From positions 947,001 through 1,011,000 of the forward strand of contig JAZGTH010000121.1 of assembly GCA_036877525.1 (NCBI GenBank): a DNA stretch of 64,000 bases, in the 5' to 3' direction. The notes beneath the pieces are model-generated. The model was not told the origin of the DNA and searched no databases. It saw only the letters and a program-made list of their open reading frames with translations. This DNA comes from Chromobotia macracanthus. Taxonomy: Eukaryota > Chordata > Actinopteri > Cypriniformes > Botiidae. Positions 24,161 to 37,329 of this stretch are shown here, one piece after another. A program made the translations under genes and the position numbers. Numbering within the stretch: position 1 is the stretch's first letter; each line of letters begins with the position of its first letter.

Positions 24161-26588
24161 TGTATGTGACATTGTGCGCAGGTGTTCTGTTAAACAGTGG
24201 TGGAAGATGCAGATGATTGGACAGTGAAACTCTCATGAGCGAATAAGAGCAAAAGAGCTGCAGGAGAGGTAGAGAAACAGAGAGAGAGCAGTGTGTCCTC
24301 TCCTGTTTTAGCCCCAGGGTACGTGGTCACCTCAGAGGCCGTCCACTGAATTATCCACAACTCCTGGCTGCTCACGAGAGTGTCTGGACAAGGGGACAGG
24401 ACAGGAAAAGTTAATGAGGGGAAGAGGCGGAGCAGGTCCCTGGGGCTCCCCGTGGGGTTTGGTGTGACAGGCTCAGGGATCTGCTCAATCTGATTGGATA
24501 ATTAGTAACAGATTTGGCCCACAGAGTGAGAATTGATTGATTAGGTGGCGGAAGGATGTTTCTTTGCCGTGTCTCTAGATGCCTGAGCCCTGTAAACCCA
24601 GAGAATAGAGCTACACACACACACATATACAGACACACTCATACATGCACTACATTAACACTTTCTTGGCTGCTGGCTCGTCACATTCATTATGATGCTT
24701 CTGTGGGTACCTTTTGGCATATGTTTGCTTAAAGGGTTATAATTAGTTCCATGGGACCCTACATGAAATAATTATAATAAAAGTGTAATTATTAATTACT
24801 GCGTCTAATTTGTCAACATTGCTTATTGCCTAATAAGAAAGACATAATTGTCAAATATTTTTTTCTGTATTACAAGTTGCTGTTTACTAAAGTGATAAAT
24901 AGTATTTGCTTTTGTTATAAGAAAGATTATTATTGAAGCTGAAGTGTGTAAACTGAGCTCAACTGTATGTCATTTCCCACCCCGTCTCCTATTGGCGGGG
25001 CTAAACATATGGTCCTGCCACAAGCACATGCTATTGGTTGAGCCAATGTTTGTTTGTCAGGCTGGAAGATTGTTGGTATACAGCACATTTTGTTGTTTTT
25101 CATGCATTTATGAATTGCTTTTTATTTAGGCCTGTTGGCATAGAAATTAATCAGCTCTTAACAAGGTCAGTTTGGGGTACAAATGATTATCCAAATCTAA
25201 AGAAAAAGAATGTTTTCATCAAATTCAGCTTAAGCTTTGAGTTTTGGGATTGCTGTAGCATTTAACGTGACACAAACTAATGCGGCCTATGAGAAAACCG
25301 GTATCCCTTGGATAGGAAAATGCATTCTTGTGTGATTAAGACCTTTATACAAAACCACCCACCCTCTCATATCAGTCATGTCTAATCCATCTTCACAGAG
25401 ACCAGAACAAATCCACTGGCACCCTGCGGCTTCTGAGAATCTGGCTCAAGGAACAGCATGAGAAAGAAATATCTCTTTCAGTGTCTGTTTGACAGACTCA
25501 GCTGAGAACATTATTGGATTGCCCAGAAAGCTAAGGAAACTGAGGATTAAACTAAGGAGTATTTAGCTATGTGGTGACTGTTGGTGATGTAGCAGGAGCT
25601 GTAGAACGCCAACGCTAGAGATTCATCAAAGCTCCTGCAGTGGAGGTTATCCTGTCTCATGGGCACTGTGTTTGGTTCGGGACGACAGGGGATTACAGGC
25701 GGTCCAGTCTCAGTGGGGCTTCAGGTTGGCAAGATATTAATTAAGTAATTATCATGTGGTGAGGCGCAGCCATGAAATATTCATGAGGTCTTGATTGGGA
25801 CATTTGTGGTTGTGTAATCTAATTTCAGCAATATGTCTGATGCCTTTAGCTGAGTCTAACATCCAACAGCCCCAAGCACAAATACACACAAAGACATTTT
25901 TATCTTATTCAATTCAATTTTATACATTCAGATATATTTTACATTGTATATTTTATATACTGTGGACACACTATCATCATACACTTTTGAGATGAATTTT
26001 GATCTGTGCAAAAATCACACATTTTTTTACTTTGGTACCTGAGGTTAAAAACTAAAGACACAAAGTTTGTTTACATGTAAAGCTATGTAATTGAGTTATA
26101 CATTGGATACAATTTAAACATGGCATCTCAACTTGGATTTGAACACTGATCATTGGCAGAATTGTCTAAATTGAATTTAAATATGGCTGCAACACTCTCA
26201 ATATACTCACAATATACTGCAACATCACTTTGCAGTATATTTATGGTGAGGATTCTGTTTCTATGCCTTCCTTTGGCAGAGTCATCATTGCTGTAAATAC
26301 ACAGGTGATAAAATGCAGTAATGATGCCCCATCTGTAAGAGCACAAAAACTAGACCAGAGCAAATTAAAATAGTTTCAAACGCAGCTGAATATATCTGTT
26401 GATTTTGGCAGCGGTGGCTCACTGTGAGCTTTCAGGTCCCTAATCTTTTTAATTCTGTTCCTTTATTTTACTCAGTTTTTTTTTGCTTCCCTGTTTTATT
26501 GATAAAAGAATGTCTGAGTGGTGGAATGTCTTTCTGTTCTCTCTCTTTATGATTAAAAAAGGATCCTCGCTCTCATACAAGTCAATAA
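24161..26588. other. Non-coding stretch with two candidate conserved elements
   Basis: 24290-24560 and 25620-25880 are unique, less AT-rich blocks with homeodomain-like cores (GATTGGATAATTAGTAAC; AGATATTAATTAAGTAATTA; CATGAAATATTCATGAGG). No exon could be framed. The rest is AT-rich. Confidence 0.4.
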
Positions 26589-26977
26589 CCCAGCTAACAG
26601 GAAACGTTCTGAGAATGTTGGCTAACGTTCACGGAAACATTCTTGCAGTCACATTGGTAAACTTTTTTAACGTTTTATATATATATATATATATGTGTGT
26701 GTATATGTGTATATATATATGTGTATATGTGTATATATATATGTGTATATGTGTATATATGTGTATATATATGTGTGTGTAACCTGTTATTCTTAAGTTG
26801 TTAGTGCAACAGTTTTAAAACATTACAGAATTTTAAAAAGTTTGAATAACCTTATAAAGTTATTCAAAATAACTAAGCAATAATGTTAATACAGCATCTA
26901 AAAAACTGGACATTTTGAACATTCCTAGAACATTCAAAATTACTCAATAGAAATGGTAGGGTTAATGTTCTAACGTT
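26589..26977 (+). repeat. AACGTT palindromic element, copy 10, with internal (TATG)n
   Basis: CCCAGCTAACAGGAAACGTT and GAATGTTGGCTAACGTTC at the left, then at TTAACGTTTTATATAT the sequence runs into a TA/TG microsatellite (26674-26780) before resuming with TTATTCTTAAGTTGTTAGTG. The right part has AACTGGACATTTTGAACATT. The right terminus is lost near 26977. Confidence 0.85.
26674..26780 (+). repeat. (TA)n/(TATG)n microsatellite inside copy 10
   Basis: Alternating TATATA and TATGTG blocks that arise exactly where other copies carry TATATATCATATATC. It creates a spurious MCIYMCVY-type ORF. Confidence 0.9.
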
Positions 26978-27230
26978 ATGATTCACGATGTGATTCAAGA
27001 CTGCAGATATTCACAGCCGTGCTGATATTCAGTACGATTCCAAAGCATTACACAGTAGCTATTTAGCGATGTACTCAATTATATATACCTACTAAACTAT
27101 ATGTTATAACGTTTAGTAAATAAATTGTTATATTTATTACTGAAATTACACTAAATATACTGCATTGGAGTATTGGAAACACCACATGGCCAAACAGATA
27201 ACAGTTACTGTACAACAGTACAGGTCCACG

Positions 27231-27375
27231 TCCTGTAGCTGTACTGGTAGGGTGTTGTGTTAACAGAGCAAAGGTTGTGGGTTTGATTCCCAGGGAATAC
27301 ACATTCTGATGTATAATTTGAATGCACTGTAAGTCGCTTTGGATAAAAGCGTCTGCCAAATGCATAAATGTAAAT
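27231..27375 (+). repeat. HAmo-type tRNA-derived SINE, full length
   Basis: Head TCCTGTAGCTGTACTGGTAG contains a pol III A box; B box GGGTTTGATTCCC lies at 27279-27291. The conserved fish tail follows: CACTGTAAGTCGCTTTGGAT, AAAAGCGTCTGCCAAATGC, ATAAATGTAAATG. Head, body and tail are all present, making this the best-preserved SINE in the window. Confidence 0.9.
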
Positions 27376-29076
27376 GAAGGTATTCACAGATATCCGTATA
27401 CATTGCAGTTCCACCCTTGACTCAGTGTGTTCATTGATTCTGGTGCTGTCCCTTACTTGATCTTTCTTCACTCTTTTCTTACAGATTTTGAACATCTGTG
27501 TATTGGGCATTCAGTACAGTGCTGAATGGATTTCATGGCGCAGAATATCTCTCTGTGCTTGCTCACTTGTGTCTGAATCATTTGTCTTGTCCAGCTTGTT
27601 CTTGCTTGACTGACCTCACAATCTGATTCTCATGGTCTTCTCCAACAACAGTTTCTTTCTCTCTGTTATCTGTCTCCCTCTATTTTTCAAATGTTCCTTT
27701 TTTATTCTTTTCATGCAAGACTATCTTTGTGTATAATTTGTCATGTTTAATTGGTAGACAGTGTTTTTCTGCAATCAGGCACAATCAAAAACTTTGTGAA
27801 TAACATGAGGAATTTTAATAATATGGCCTTTACAGTATAAACAGCCGTTCAAAATGCATCTGGAATGCAAGTGTGTGAGCAAATGGAGTAGCACAATCTT
27901 AGGAGCTTTAAAGAGCTCATGCTCTGTTATATTTGAGTGCGATACCCATCCTCAACTTAAAGAGCTCCCCAGTGCACCAGCTACCCTGGAGAAGAGACTT
28001 AAAACAGAGACATTAGAAGGAGAGCAGAATAAAGAAGAGCATTTCTCTTTTCTCGAGGGCAAGCAGATGCTCTCTCCTTCTGTGTTGGTTTTGAGAGCGG
28101 TTCTTTCTCTTTTGCCCTCCCTGGACCCCTGCTGTTTGAAAAGAGCCCACTGCAGGGGCCCAACTAAATTCGGACTCTGATTTTTCTGCTCAAGGTTCAG
28201 TACTCCAGAGCCTGTTTGTAAGTTCAAAGCACACAGTAAGTTTTCTGCTAAATTGTCTCTTTTTTATTTACTTATTTAAAACATACAACATTCATTAGTT
28301 TGACTTTAAAAAGTGTAAAAATTGCTGTACTGTATATACAACACATTCAAAGTATATATATGGTTTATATAAAATATTATATACCAAATGCTGTTATAGA
28401 CAAAAATGTCTCTTTGTGGTGTAATGTTCACCCAAACAGTAAAATTGTAATCGTTAAAAATGGCTGAAGATGCACTTTTCAGAGGCATGACTCTTATTGC
28501 AGTTTTTTTATTACAAAAAAAATCCTTACTGCACTGTAAATGCTGTTGTTTAGGCTTTGTTTAGTAATTACTAGAATTTTATGTGGTAGGACTACTTGTA
28601 TTGTGTTAAATCAATTGCTTCTGTCTGCATTATTTAGGTAAAACATGTAAATATCAAAAATCTTCACAAAAAACCAAAGGAGGCTATTAAAATATTCTGC
28701 TGCTGTATATATGTTGCTCACCATTTTGTGCCATTTCAGCGTTACAACTTTTAAATTAGTAATAAATCTAGTTTTCACCTGCTTGGTGTGGCAGAGACAG
28801 GTAACTTCTGGTTAGTGTATGACACGTGTGTGTGTGTTTGTGTGTGAGCAAGAGAAAAGACGTGTCGTAGAGTTATATTTAGCCAGGCTAGTGTGCTCAT
28901 TGTGTGAGGAGCGTGGATACAGAAATCAGGTGTCCAGGTGTCTTTCTGCTTTTAAATTAGCACCTCTTCGAGCTGCCCTGCTCTCGTTTAGGCTCAGGGA
29001 AACGTGTGCTCCCCTCACACCTCACCAAGAAAAGCTACAACACCACAGGCTTAAAACTCTTTATTCTGTCTTCATG

Positions 29077-29111
<35 letters not shown>

Positions 29112-31740
29112 CTGTTGTACTCTGTCTCTGTCTTTTACCCTTCTTTCTCTCTCATTCTTTCAGTGCATGCATTGGTTTGTAAGACTAATGGCATTTCAAA
29201 GACAAATTTGGACGTTTGTCCCAAACACATCTGCTCTTCTTATTCCTTTCCAAACACTGGGACCAAATGTCAGTTAATACCGCTGAGTGCCTGTAATAAC
29301 AGTGAATGAGAGCAAGCACTGGAAAATATTAAGTCAAAATGACCAGTGCTGAAACGTTATTGCTTCATCCTGCTAATTCAATACGTTACTTACTGATTGT
29401 AGTTTTGTGTGTGCCTTTCCAACTGTTATCACAGGGCGTTTGACCGGAGAGTGCAGGAAGGATTATACTTGTGCGGTTTGAGATGGGAGGCTCATCGGGA
29501 GGTTGACGGATTGAATCACAGGAGCGGTAGGAAGGGGAATCAAACCCGTGTCAAACCCGCTGCTGATATATCTCATGTGGAGGATGTTTAGCCAAGGAGA
29601 ACTGCACTGACTGATTCAAAAGAGAAGCAGTTTGTTAAAAGCAGGAATCTCTAACTGTTTTCAGGCCAGTTACCCAAGGTGATAGTGGATATATTGGATA
29701 AATGGACATACTTTCTTACTTATTACTTTACATACTGTATAAAAATGAGTATTGCATATACTTGGTGCATAGGATATATCATATCATATATTAATGCATG
29801 TACGATTATTATTTACTGTATGTACAGATGTATGTGACATTTTTATTGTATTTATAAACATTTTAAAGCTTATAACCTCAGCTTTATAACCTCAGCTATG
29901 GCTAAAGTTAAATTTAATTAATTTTTGGGTAACCCAAAAAGGTTTTCATTTATTTACACAAATAATGACCCTCTGCAGTATCACCACAGACCCCCTGTGG
30001 TTTATGGACCCCCTGTTGATGAGCCCAGATTTAAAGCATCTATATTTCATAAGATATGCTACATGGGGGAATCTTTTTTAGTTTCTAGTTTAAAATATGT
30101 ATGAGTTATATTTTAGGTAAATTTGTAGGACACATTCTTTTTTAAAAAAACACCAAAAGATAACCGCAGAAGTATTGTGATTTTATGTATTTTTATTTTT
30201 TAGAAGGGTTTTTTCTGACAGCAGTTACATAAACCCCATAAATAACTCAAGTAGCCAGTTAAAACAAAAACTTTCTTTTATTTTGGCTAAAAAGGGAAAT
30301 ACTCAGTAACAGAAACAGTTGCCAACTTTAGGCCTATGTCATGCTGCTTGAAGGCCGCTGCGATGTAACAACCTAATACACTTCAAAAATGACCACAACT
30401 AACAGAGCATTAAAGAAATCATTATTTTATCTTCTTATTCCACACTTGTCATATTTCTATCCCTGTCTCCCCTTTCTCACCCCTGAGAATGAGGTGAGCT
30501 TGTAGGAGCCTGTGCAGACAAACAGAGCGTACAAACACCTGGACCTTTATGTAGACCTTTAATAAGTTGCCCAAGACAGCGAACAGCTGTTGTCCAGCAC
30601 AGAACATTTACACATTATTATTCTTGAGGTCATAAGACTCATTTATCAGACAGTCTGCTCACAGCCAAAGGCAACAAGAGGTGGCTGTCGGTGGTGATTC
30701 GATTTCTAAAATCCATTTTGATATATAATTTACAAGCATTTTCTTATCATCCCCACATCTGATTTCATATAAAAAGCACATTTTGTGTGTATTTTTATGG
30801 CTTTGCCGAAGAACCGCTGTTCCATAATTCTGTTCTACTTTATCCCTTGCTACCTAAAGCTAGTCTCCACTTGTTTCTTTTATAGAGTGGGGTTGAACAG
30901 TGGGCCCATGGGGGTCTCTCTAGGTAGCTGCAGTGAAGGCTGGCTTCAGCTAAGACCCGTGGCTAGCTGCAGGAACACCAGAACTTATTGTCACTCCATG
31001 GTGCCCTCCATCAAAGCCGTGATTAATAGAATGAGCCTTTTCTTCCCTATAGCCTCCAGCATTTTCTCACCTTCTGCATTTGTACTCTACGCACAGCACT
31101 GCTTTTCTCTCCTGTCTGCTAACATTCGGAGGCTCTGCTCACGTGCCAAGCAGATGCTTCCTGGTATCCTTGACGATCGTTAGGTGCCGTTTAATTTTAA
31201 TGTGCTCCTGCAAAATAGTCAATACATCTAGCTGCTCATAAAATAACGACATTTATTAGATCAACAACCCTTTAAATGCTTTTTTGGATAGCTGTGTTTG
31301 GCCACAAACTGGTAAAGCACATTTTTAATCTTGGTATAAACTTCTGGCTTGGGATATTATTTACACTCCCAAAGATAGAAATGTAAGCTTTCTTTGCAAT
31401 TCCGCAACACAGAGAGGGAGAGTAGAGATTAGTGTTGTTCTCTTCCAAAAATCTATTGAGCTGTCTACAGAGGCAGCATTCTAAGGCATCATACAGTAGG
31501 TTTTGTCATTGTATGTATACATTCTTCATAAAGGTGACAGTTCCATAATGCTTTATGATAATGTAATTCCATGATGGCGGACAAGGCAAGAAAATGTTGA
31601 TTACATAATTAAAAGTACATTTTACTAAATGCTAAAAATAATCAATAAAAAAGTGTAAAATTGGATTTAATTTTTAACATATTTGCTATGTATTTTTATG
31701 CTTTTAAATAGCTAGTACTGAGCCATTTGTTTAGCAGTAT
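27376..31740. other. Non-coding stretch
   Basis: No supported gene or repeat family. A (CT)n tract lies at 29077-29108. 27850-28180 and 29400-29590 are GC-richer with open frames of 108 and 60 codons lacking any motif; the latter follows a pyrimidine-poor CACAG and is not a convincing exon. 30890-31180 is another unique block with an open frame to 31183 but no domain. Confidence 0.4.
29077..29108 (+). repeat. (CT)n microsatellite
   Basis: About 16 uninterrupted CT/TC units ending in CAG. Confidence 0.95.
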
Positions 31741-31841
31741 CCCAGCTAACAGGGAGCGTTCCCAGAAAGTTGGCTAACGTTCTCTCAAAGGTCTCTCAAA
31801 GTTCTCCAAGTTATTAGTAAAATATAACATTAGAACATTTT

Positions 31842-31899
<58 letters not shown>
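31741..31899 (+). repeat. AACGTT palindromic element, copy 11, left half ending in (TA)n
   Basis: CCCAGCTAACAGGGAGCGTT, AAGTTGGCTAACGTTCTCTC and TTAATGTTTTATATATAT lead into about 25 TA units (31850-31899). The right half of the element is absent after the microsatellite. Confidence 0.85.
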
Positions 31900-31901
<2 letters not shown>

Positions 31902-34900
31902 CACACTTCAAATCATTCACCTATGACGTTCCATGACAGTTCTGATGCTTCCTATGTAAGCAACTGACAGCAAGGTTGCTGTCTGAGTTTCAGCACAGAA
32001 CTAATACATACACTCTTCTGTTGATTAGTTTTCTGTTTCATTAGTTTGTTTTTGGTCATTTGAATTTGGAGCGCCCAAAGTTCATGCCCTTGGGTTTTAT
32101 TGTATGTGTAGTAATAGAGCCATGACTTTGAAAGTCAAAGACATTTGCAGATTTATTCTCTTGTTTCTGATCTCCCAGCCAATGAAATTAACACCAGCAC
32201 GCTGTCTTTTCATCACTGTTTTTCAGCATCCCTCCACCATCTTCCCCTCAGTGTCTGTGACTTCAATTCAATTCATTTTGCTTGTTTTTCTTTTCCTCTA
32301 TCTATATGTCATGCTCCCTTTTTCCAAATTTCATTATCTCCAATCCTTTTAGCTCTCTCTCTCTCTCTCTGTTTAGTCTCCTTAATTCTTTCCTCACTCT
32401 TCCCACCTCACTCGTTCCTTTTCTGTCTCCGGAGCTCCTAGTAAATGATGCATGGCTGGCTCATAGACTCTGAGCGATCATTAGTGTGGCGGTCCGGGAG
32501 AGATGGAGTGAAGGATGATGGAGGGAATACGAAAGAACAGCAAAAGGCATGTTTCTTCCCCCGGGCAGTTCCCTGATTCGTCACCAGGCCAGAGATTGTT
32601 TATGTAAAGCGCCAGTAGGTGGCATTTCCTCATCCTATGGTCATTAATTCTTGCACACATACACATGTACATTTATATACAGAAACATGTACGTATGCAC
32701 CTGATGCTTTTCACAACCACCTGAAAAAAGCCCTTGGCTTGGTGTTCACACAATTGCTTGTTGACTGTTGGCATGGCGAATGCTCCGTTTAAATCTGAAA
32801 TGGGCATTCATTTGTTAAACTGACATTACAGAGCTCATGTAAATGAATGAATCATCGCTGACGTAATCATTAGAAACATCTCTTTCAAACAAAATGTCAT
32901 TTACCAGCTGCTCTCTACAGAAGGAAACTGTGCAACAATAACTGCTGCAAGCAAATACTGCAATATTGACTTTTGTAAGGCACAATTTACTAAGCCCAAT
33001 TCACATAGAAGGTAGGCGTGTTTGTGCTGGAAAGAATGACAATTATGAACTTCATTTCAGTGCAGATAGCGCACAGTTAATCTGGAATACATGCAGTTAA
33101 TGAAAGACATTTTTGTGCTGAAATTGCCCCTTACTGTTTATAGTGAGCATTCCCACGGGCCTGTATGCAAGCAAATGCTGTTTAATTAACTTTTGCACTA
33201 ATTTTAGCCTTCGTCAGTGCGACACATACACACACACGTTGTACACAAACACATACTGCCAAATATTTTTTATTTGGAAAATCAACTTACATCCCCCCGA
33301 TGAGACTCATTTGCTCCATTCATTCTCAGTGCATTATGTATGAACAGAATGTGTGAAGGGGAGTAAATAATGAAATAGAGAGACAGAGAGGAAAGAACGA
33401 ACAGATGTGTGTGCAGTGGCTGAGCTTGAAATTAAGAAATACAATCTTGCAATCGTGTACTGCAACTCACCCTGAATCAGCCTTAGTATACCATTGCATA
33501 CAGTGTGGATGGTGATTGCGTGGATACTGCAATCAAAATGTTTAATTGAACTAATATGTTTCCATGGCAATCAACCCTGTGGACACTGTAGTCAAGATTG
33601 AAGTGTGTTTAATTAAACTAAGCTGTTTCCATGGTCATCACAGCCACAACAGGAAGCTTAAAATAACATTTGTGAAATGAACGATAACTGATCAATTAGT
33701 AAAATCAATTCCAAAGCCAAAACAGATTTAATGTTTCTCATTTAAATACTTGTTTTGTTAGTGGCAAAATTGACGTACTTTCATATTATATTTAGCTACC
33801 TAATGCAAAGGGCCTTAAACTCAACAGACTGTTCTGTCTTTTTTATATCTCATGTTCCATGTTCAGATATTTGCCCAGGTGAAGTGAGGGCTTGATTACT
33901 CAGATCTGGACTGCTTTCATGTGCTCTAAATGCCACAAGATGTAAGCAACAGCCAGGGCCCAGCTATTTCCCTGACTCATTCCTAAGCCATTGAACAGAT
34001 CTGTTTACCTTGAAAAACAATTTAAAATGCATCACCGCACATTCAAAACAAACTGTTATTGAGTAGCAGACCTGCATTTTGTATGGAAGACTGCAGGTAC
34101 AAGTGACAACTGTGAAAGGTATTGTGCTCATATTGTCAGCCTGTAATTACAAAAAAACATGCGTTTCTGATTCATTTCTGTTTCCTGGGAATATTAGATA
34201 TTAGATTTTTGAGACGCAATCACGGGCCTGAAAAAGCTGCTCAATAAATTTACCCCGTTTATTGATTTTTTTCTGACAGTGTTGCTAGCCATCTACGGTT
34301 CTGCACATTAACGGCAAGTGGTTTTGAAACTGAAAAGTGAAAACGGTGCGTATGTCTCTGACCTCTTTCTTACTTTGTTTGCTTAAGGCTAACTCTTAAA
34401 TTTCAGCATGCAGCTGATAGAAAGGTTCAAGAGAGCATGTGATCAGAAAATTCTCATTTTTCCCAATTGTTGTGGCAACTTTAATTTCATTAGCTTTTTC
34501 CTGCAGGATGGCTGAGTTTCTAGGGCAACAATCAGAGTAATAGTCTTGCCCATGAAATCTGCTAAAAGCCCCTGATGCCCACGGGCTTGGGTGTACCTGG
34601 GGATTAGAACGAGGCGGGACAGGTGAAGTCAGCATGAGATCACTTATACGTGACACAAACAGGTTTCGTGGGAATTTTTTATTGACTACTGTCACTACTA
34701 TAACTATATACTATAAATACATTTTTTGTTATTTACATGTTTTATCTATAATATATCTTAACCTTATGGATAACCTTTACAGAAACCTTTTTGCATTCTA
34801 ATTTTAATTTAATTAGTGCCTTTATTAAGCTGTTTTTCTCGTGGGGGCTGTTAGGCAGGTTCCTGCAATGTAATGTAATTGCATTTTACTATCCTGGTTT

Positions 34901-37329
34901 TACTATCCTTGTGAAGACACTTGGTCCCACAACAGAGCATGCAAAATAATACTGAATGCATTTTTTTAAGGCATCTTGGGCTACTATTCAATAAAAAAAC
35001 AGAACAAAAGTTTTTTATTGAGAAAAAGTTTGAAAACACAACGAGCAGCATTCATGGCTGTAATAATACCAAAGGCAATACTGTATGTAGGCAATATATA
35101 TAAGGTTATATGCCGAGAGATTGCCACCATTGTATTGTCTTTACATTACCTGCTTAATCTTTCTAATCACACTTTGTTCTGTTCTGTGGTGTGCTTGCTT
35201 GAAAAGTATGTAAATATGTAAATTAAAAAACTTCACTCGCCAGCATTGCTGGTGTTATGCTCTACCAAGGTTTATTTTTTCACTTTGTGTGCTTCCTGCG
35301 ATCGTACTTTTGCTAGCTGCTAGTTTCTGAATAGTGTGCCAAATTCTGTTATTTTTTTTAGATCTTGCAGACCACATCAGAACAGGCCGATCTGTAGTTT
35401 AGACACCACATAGATTTTAATATTTTTGTCTATTACATACACTGTACATTCTTTACAGCCAACAGTTGTAATAGAACACCATCATATTTTTGATATAAGC
35501 TTCTAATATAAGCTGGTATTATCAAAAAAAATGAACACTTCTTGTTTGAAATCTATGGCTTTCTTCTGTTTTTCTTTCTGAAGCAGCAAGGATAATTAGT
35601 CTGTGATTTTGGTCAGTTCCATAATTCCTAAAAATAATTTTCAGCTATCCAGTTCCACCACTTACAGACTATTTTTAGGGTTTTCCTTCATAAATTTAAG
35701 TTTTATCTTATTTTGGAATTCTCACTTTACATTGACCATGTGACCAGGATCATGTTCCATTATTCATCCTTTGCATCGCCATCTCCAGCCTCTTTTCAGT
35801 CTTCTCTCTCCCTCTCAATTCTTTCCGTTTTTTCACCTTACACTGTTTATCATGAGTTACATTTCCAACATTATTTAGTCTGAAGCATTGGAAGTTGTCA
35901 CAGCTCCCATCTGCCCAGTTACTGGTTTGAAGATGTGTGTTGAGATATGCATGAGAGGTAATGAAAGCAAACTGTGTTCCATTAGTAAGCACTGAACTTC
36001 TCGCCTGATGGTACTGGCAGGGAATCAAATCAGTTTGCCAGAAGAAATGTGTTAAAGATTGATTAAAGATACAGCAGGATTGGTCCCTGTTTACCATCCT
36101 TCAGGATTCTTTCAGTATTTGTGTATTTGTATGAGTGTTTGTAGTATTAATGGATTTTATAACAGAAATATCCAATCATCCAATCTTTAAGCACAAATTC
36201 CAGACTTTTCTTTTTTGTATTTACAGGCAAAATTGAGAATTTTAAAATACAAACATTGTTCAGAAAAGTGGGCAACAAAGTTGGAGAATCATTTTTGGTC
36301 CTCAGGGATTATGATCTTTTAAAGTCACCTTAAGCAACTGTGTTAAAGACTGCCAGACGCAGTAATTTTAGCATAAACATTGTCTGACATACTTAACAAG
36401 GCTTTATTTTTCCAACCACCTTTTTAGCATGTGTCTTCACAGGATGTATGTTTTTATCTCTGAGCAGGTGTGATTGAAAGGCATTTATAAATTTCGAGAC
36501 TGTTACCTGATAAGGTAACATAAGGTGAAAAGGGGTCGTGCTTCATCTGTTAACTCACTTAGTATTCCTTCAAGAAAGTTTTACGTGCACAAACGTACTT
36601 TTAAAATGAGACTTTTATTACAGACCTGTCCATTTGGGCTGTCCTTGAAAACAAAACACACTGTAGTTTAGAAAGCAGAGAGTTTTTCCTAATACCTGCA
36701 AATCAGGTATAACTGCTTCTCGTACCGGTGGTCCACCTCCATCAGCATTATAATGAAAGTTCAAGGGATTTTACTACCAAGAAGACCATAAACTGCCTTT
36801 TGAAAAACCTGTTTCCGTGTCTGCTTACACGACCAATATTCAGAGTTGAACCAATGAACCCGAGCATTGACTCGACATATGCTGAACGCAGATCAGTCCA
36901 TATTCAGTATCTGTCATTGCTGTGCAAAACGCACATGTGTGAACTGTCGCCCCCGTGCGGTGATCTCGAGAACAATCCAAATTTAAACCTGGGACGTATT
37001 GAAATGCGCTGGCACAGTAGGTATCGGTTTATATTGTGCTTGTGCCAGATTATTACTAATACTAGTAGCCTACTTTAACTAACCCTACCACATTCTGGCC
37101 TCTTTATGAACACATTACTCTTAATCACGTGATTATTATAATCCTAGTATGACTATATTATAATCACAGACAATTAAATCATAAATAATTGCCAAAAGTG
37201 CATCTAAGCTTAGTTTAGCTTAACTACGATTTTTATGGCTATATTTAAAAAAATAAAAAATAAAACGTAAATGATTATTATTATTATTGTAGTTGTTAGT
37301 ATTATTATTATTACGCTTCTCTTAACAAA
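31900..37329. other. Upstream non-coding stretch before the promoter
   Basis: No gene recognised. Unique blocks of regulatory texture occur at 32450-32640 (GCGATCATTAGTGTGGCGG), 32810-32930 (CGCTGACGTAATCATTAG), 33870-34010 and 34490-34640. A short tandem duplication is at 33520-33643. 37230-37320 is extremely AT-rich (TTATTATTATT) immediately before the CpG-rich region. Confidence 0.45.
33520..33643 (+). repeat. Two diverged tandem units with TTTAATT...GTTTCCATGG core
   Basis: Unit 1 (33520-33578) has GTGGATACTGCAATCAA, GTTTAATTGAACTAA and GTTTCCATGGCAATCA. Unit 2 (33579-33643) has GTGGACACTGTAGTCAA, GTTTAATTAAACTAA and GTTTCCATGGTCATCA. The core of both units is similar although spacers differ, an old local duplication. 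Confidence 0.7.

Noticed and set aside
27231..27291. Possible functional tRNA gene
   Set aside because: A and B boxes are present but the cloverleaf does not close and the SINE tail follows, so it is a tRNA-derived SINE head.
27075..27510. Minus-strand open frames over 27231-27375
   Set aside because: They are antisense translations of the SINE (for example GIKPTTFALLTQ).
29409..29591. GC-richer open frame after a CACAG, possible exon
   Set aside because: The upstream pyrimidine tract is poor, no donor fits in frame, and the peptide resembles nothing I recognise.
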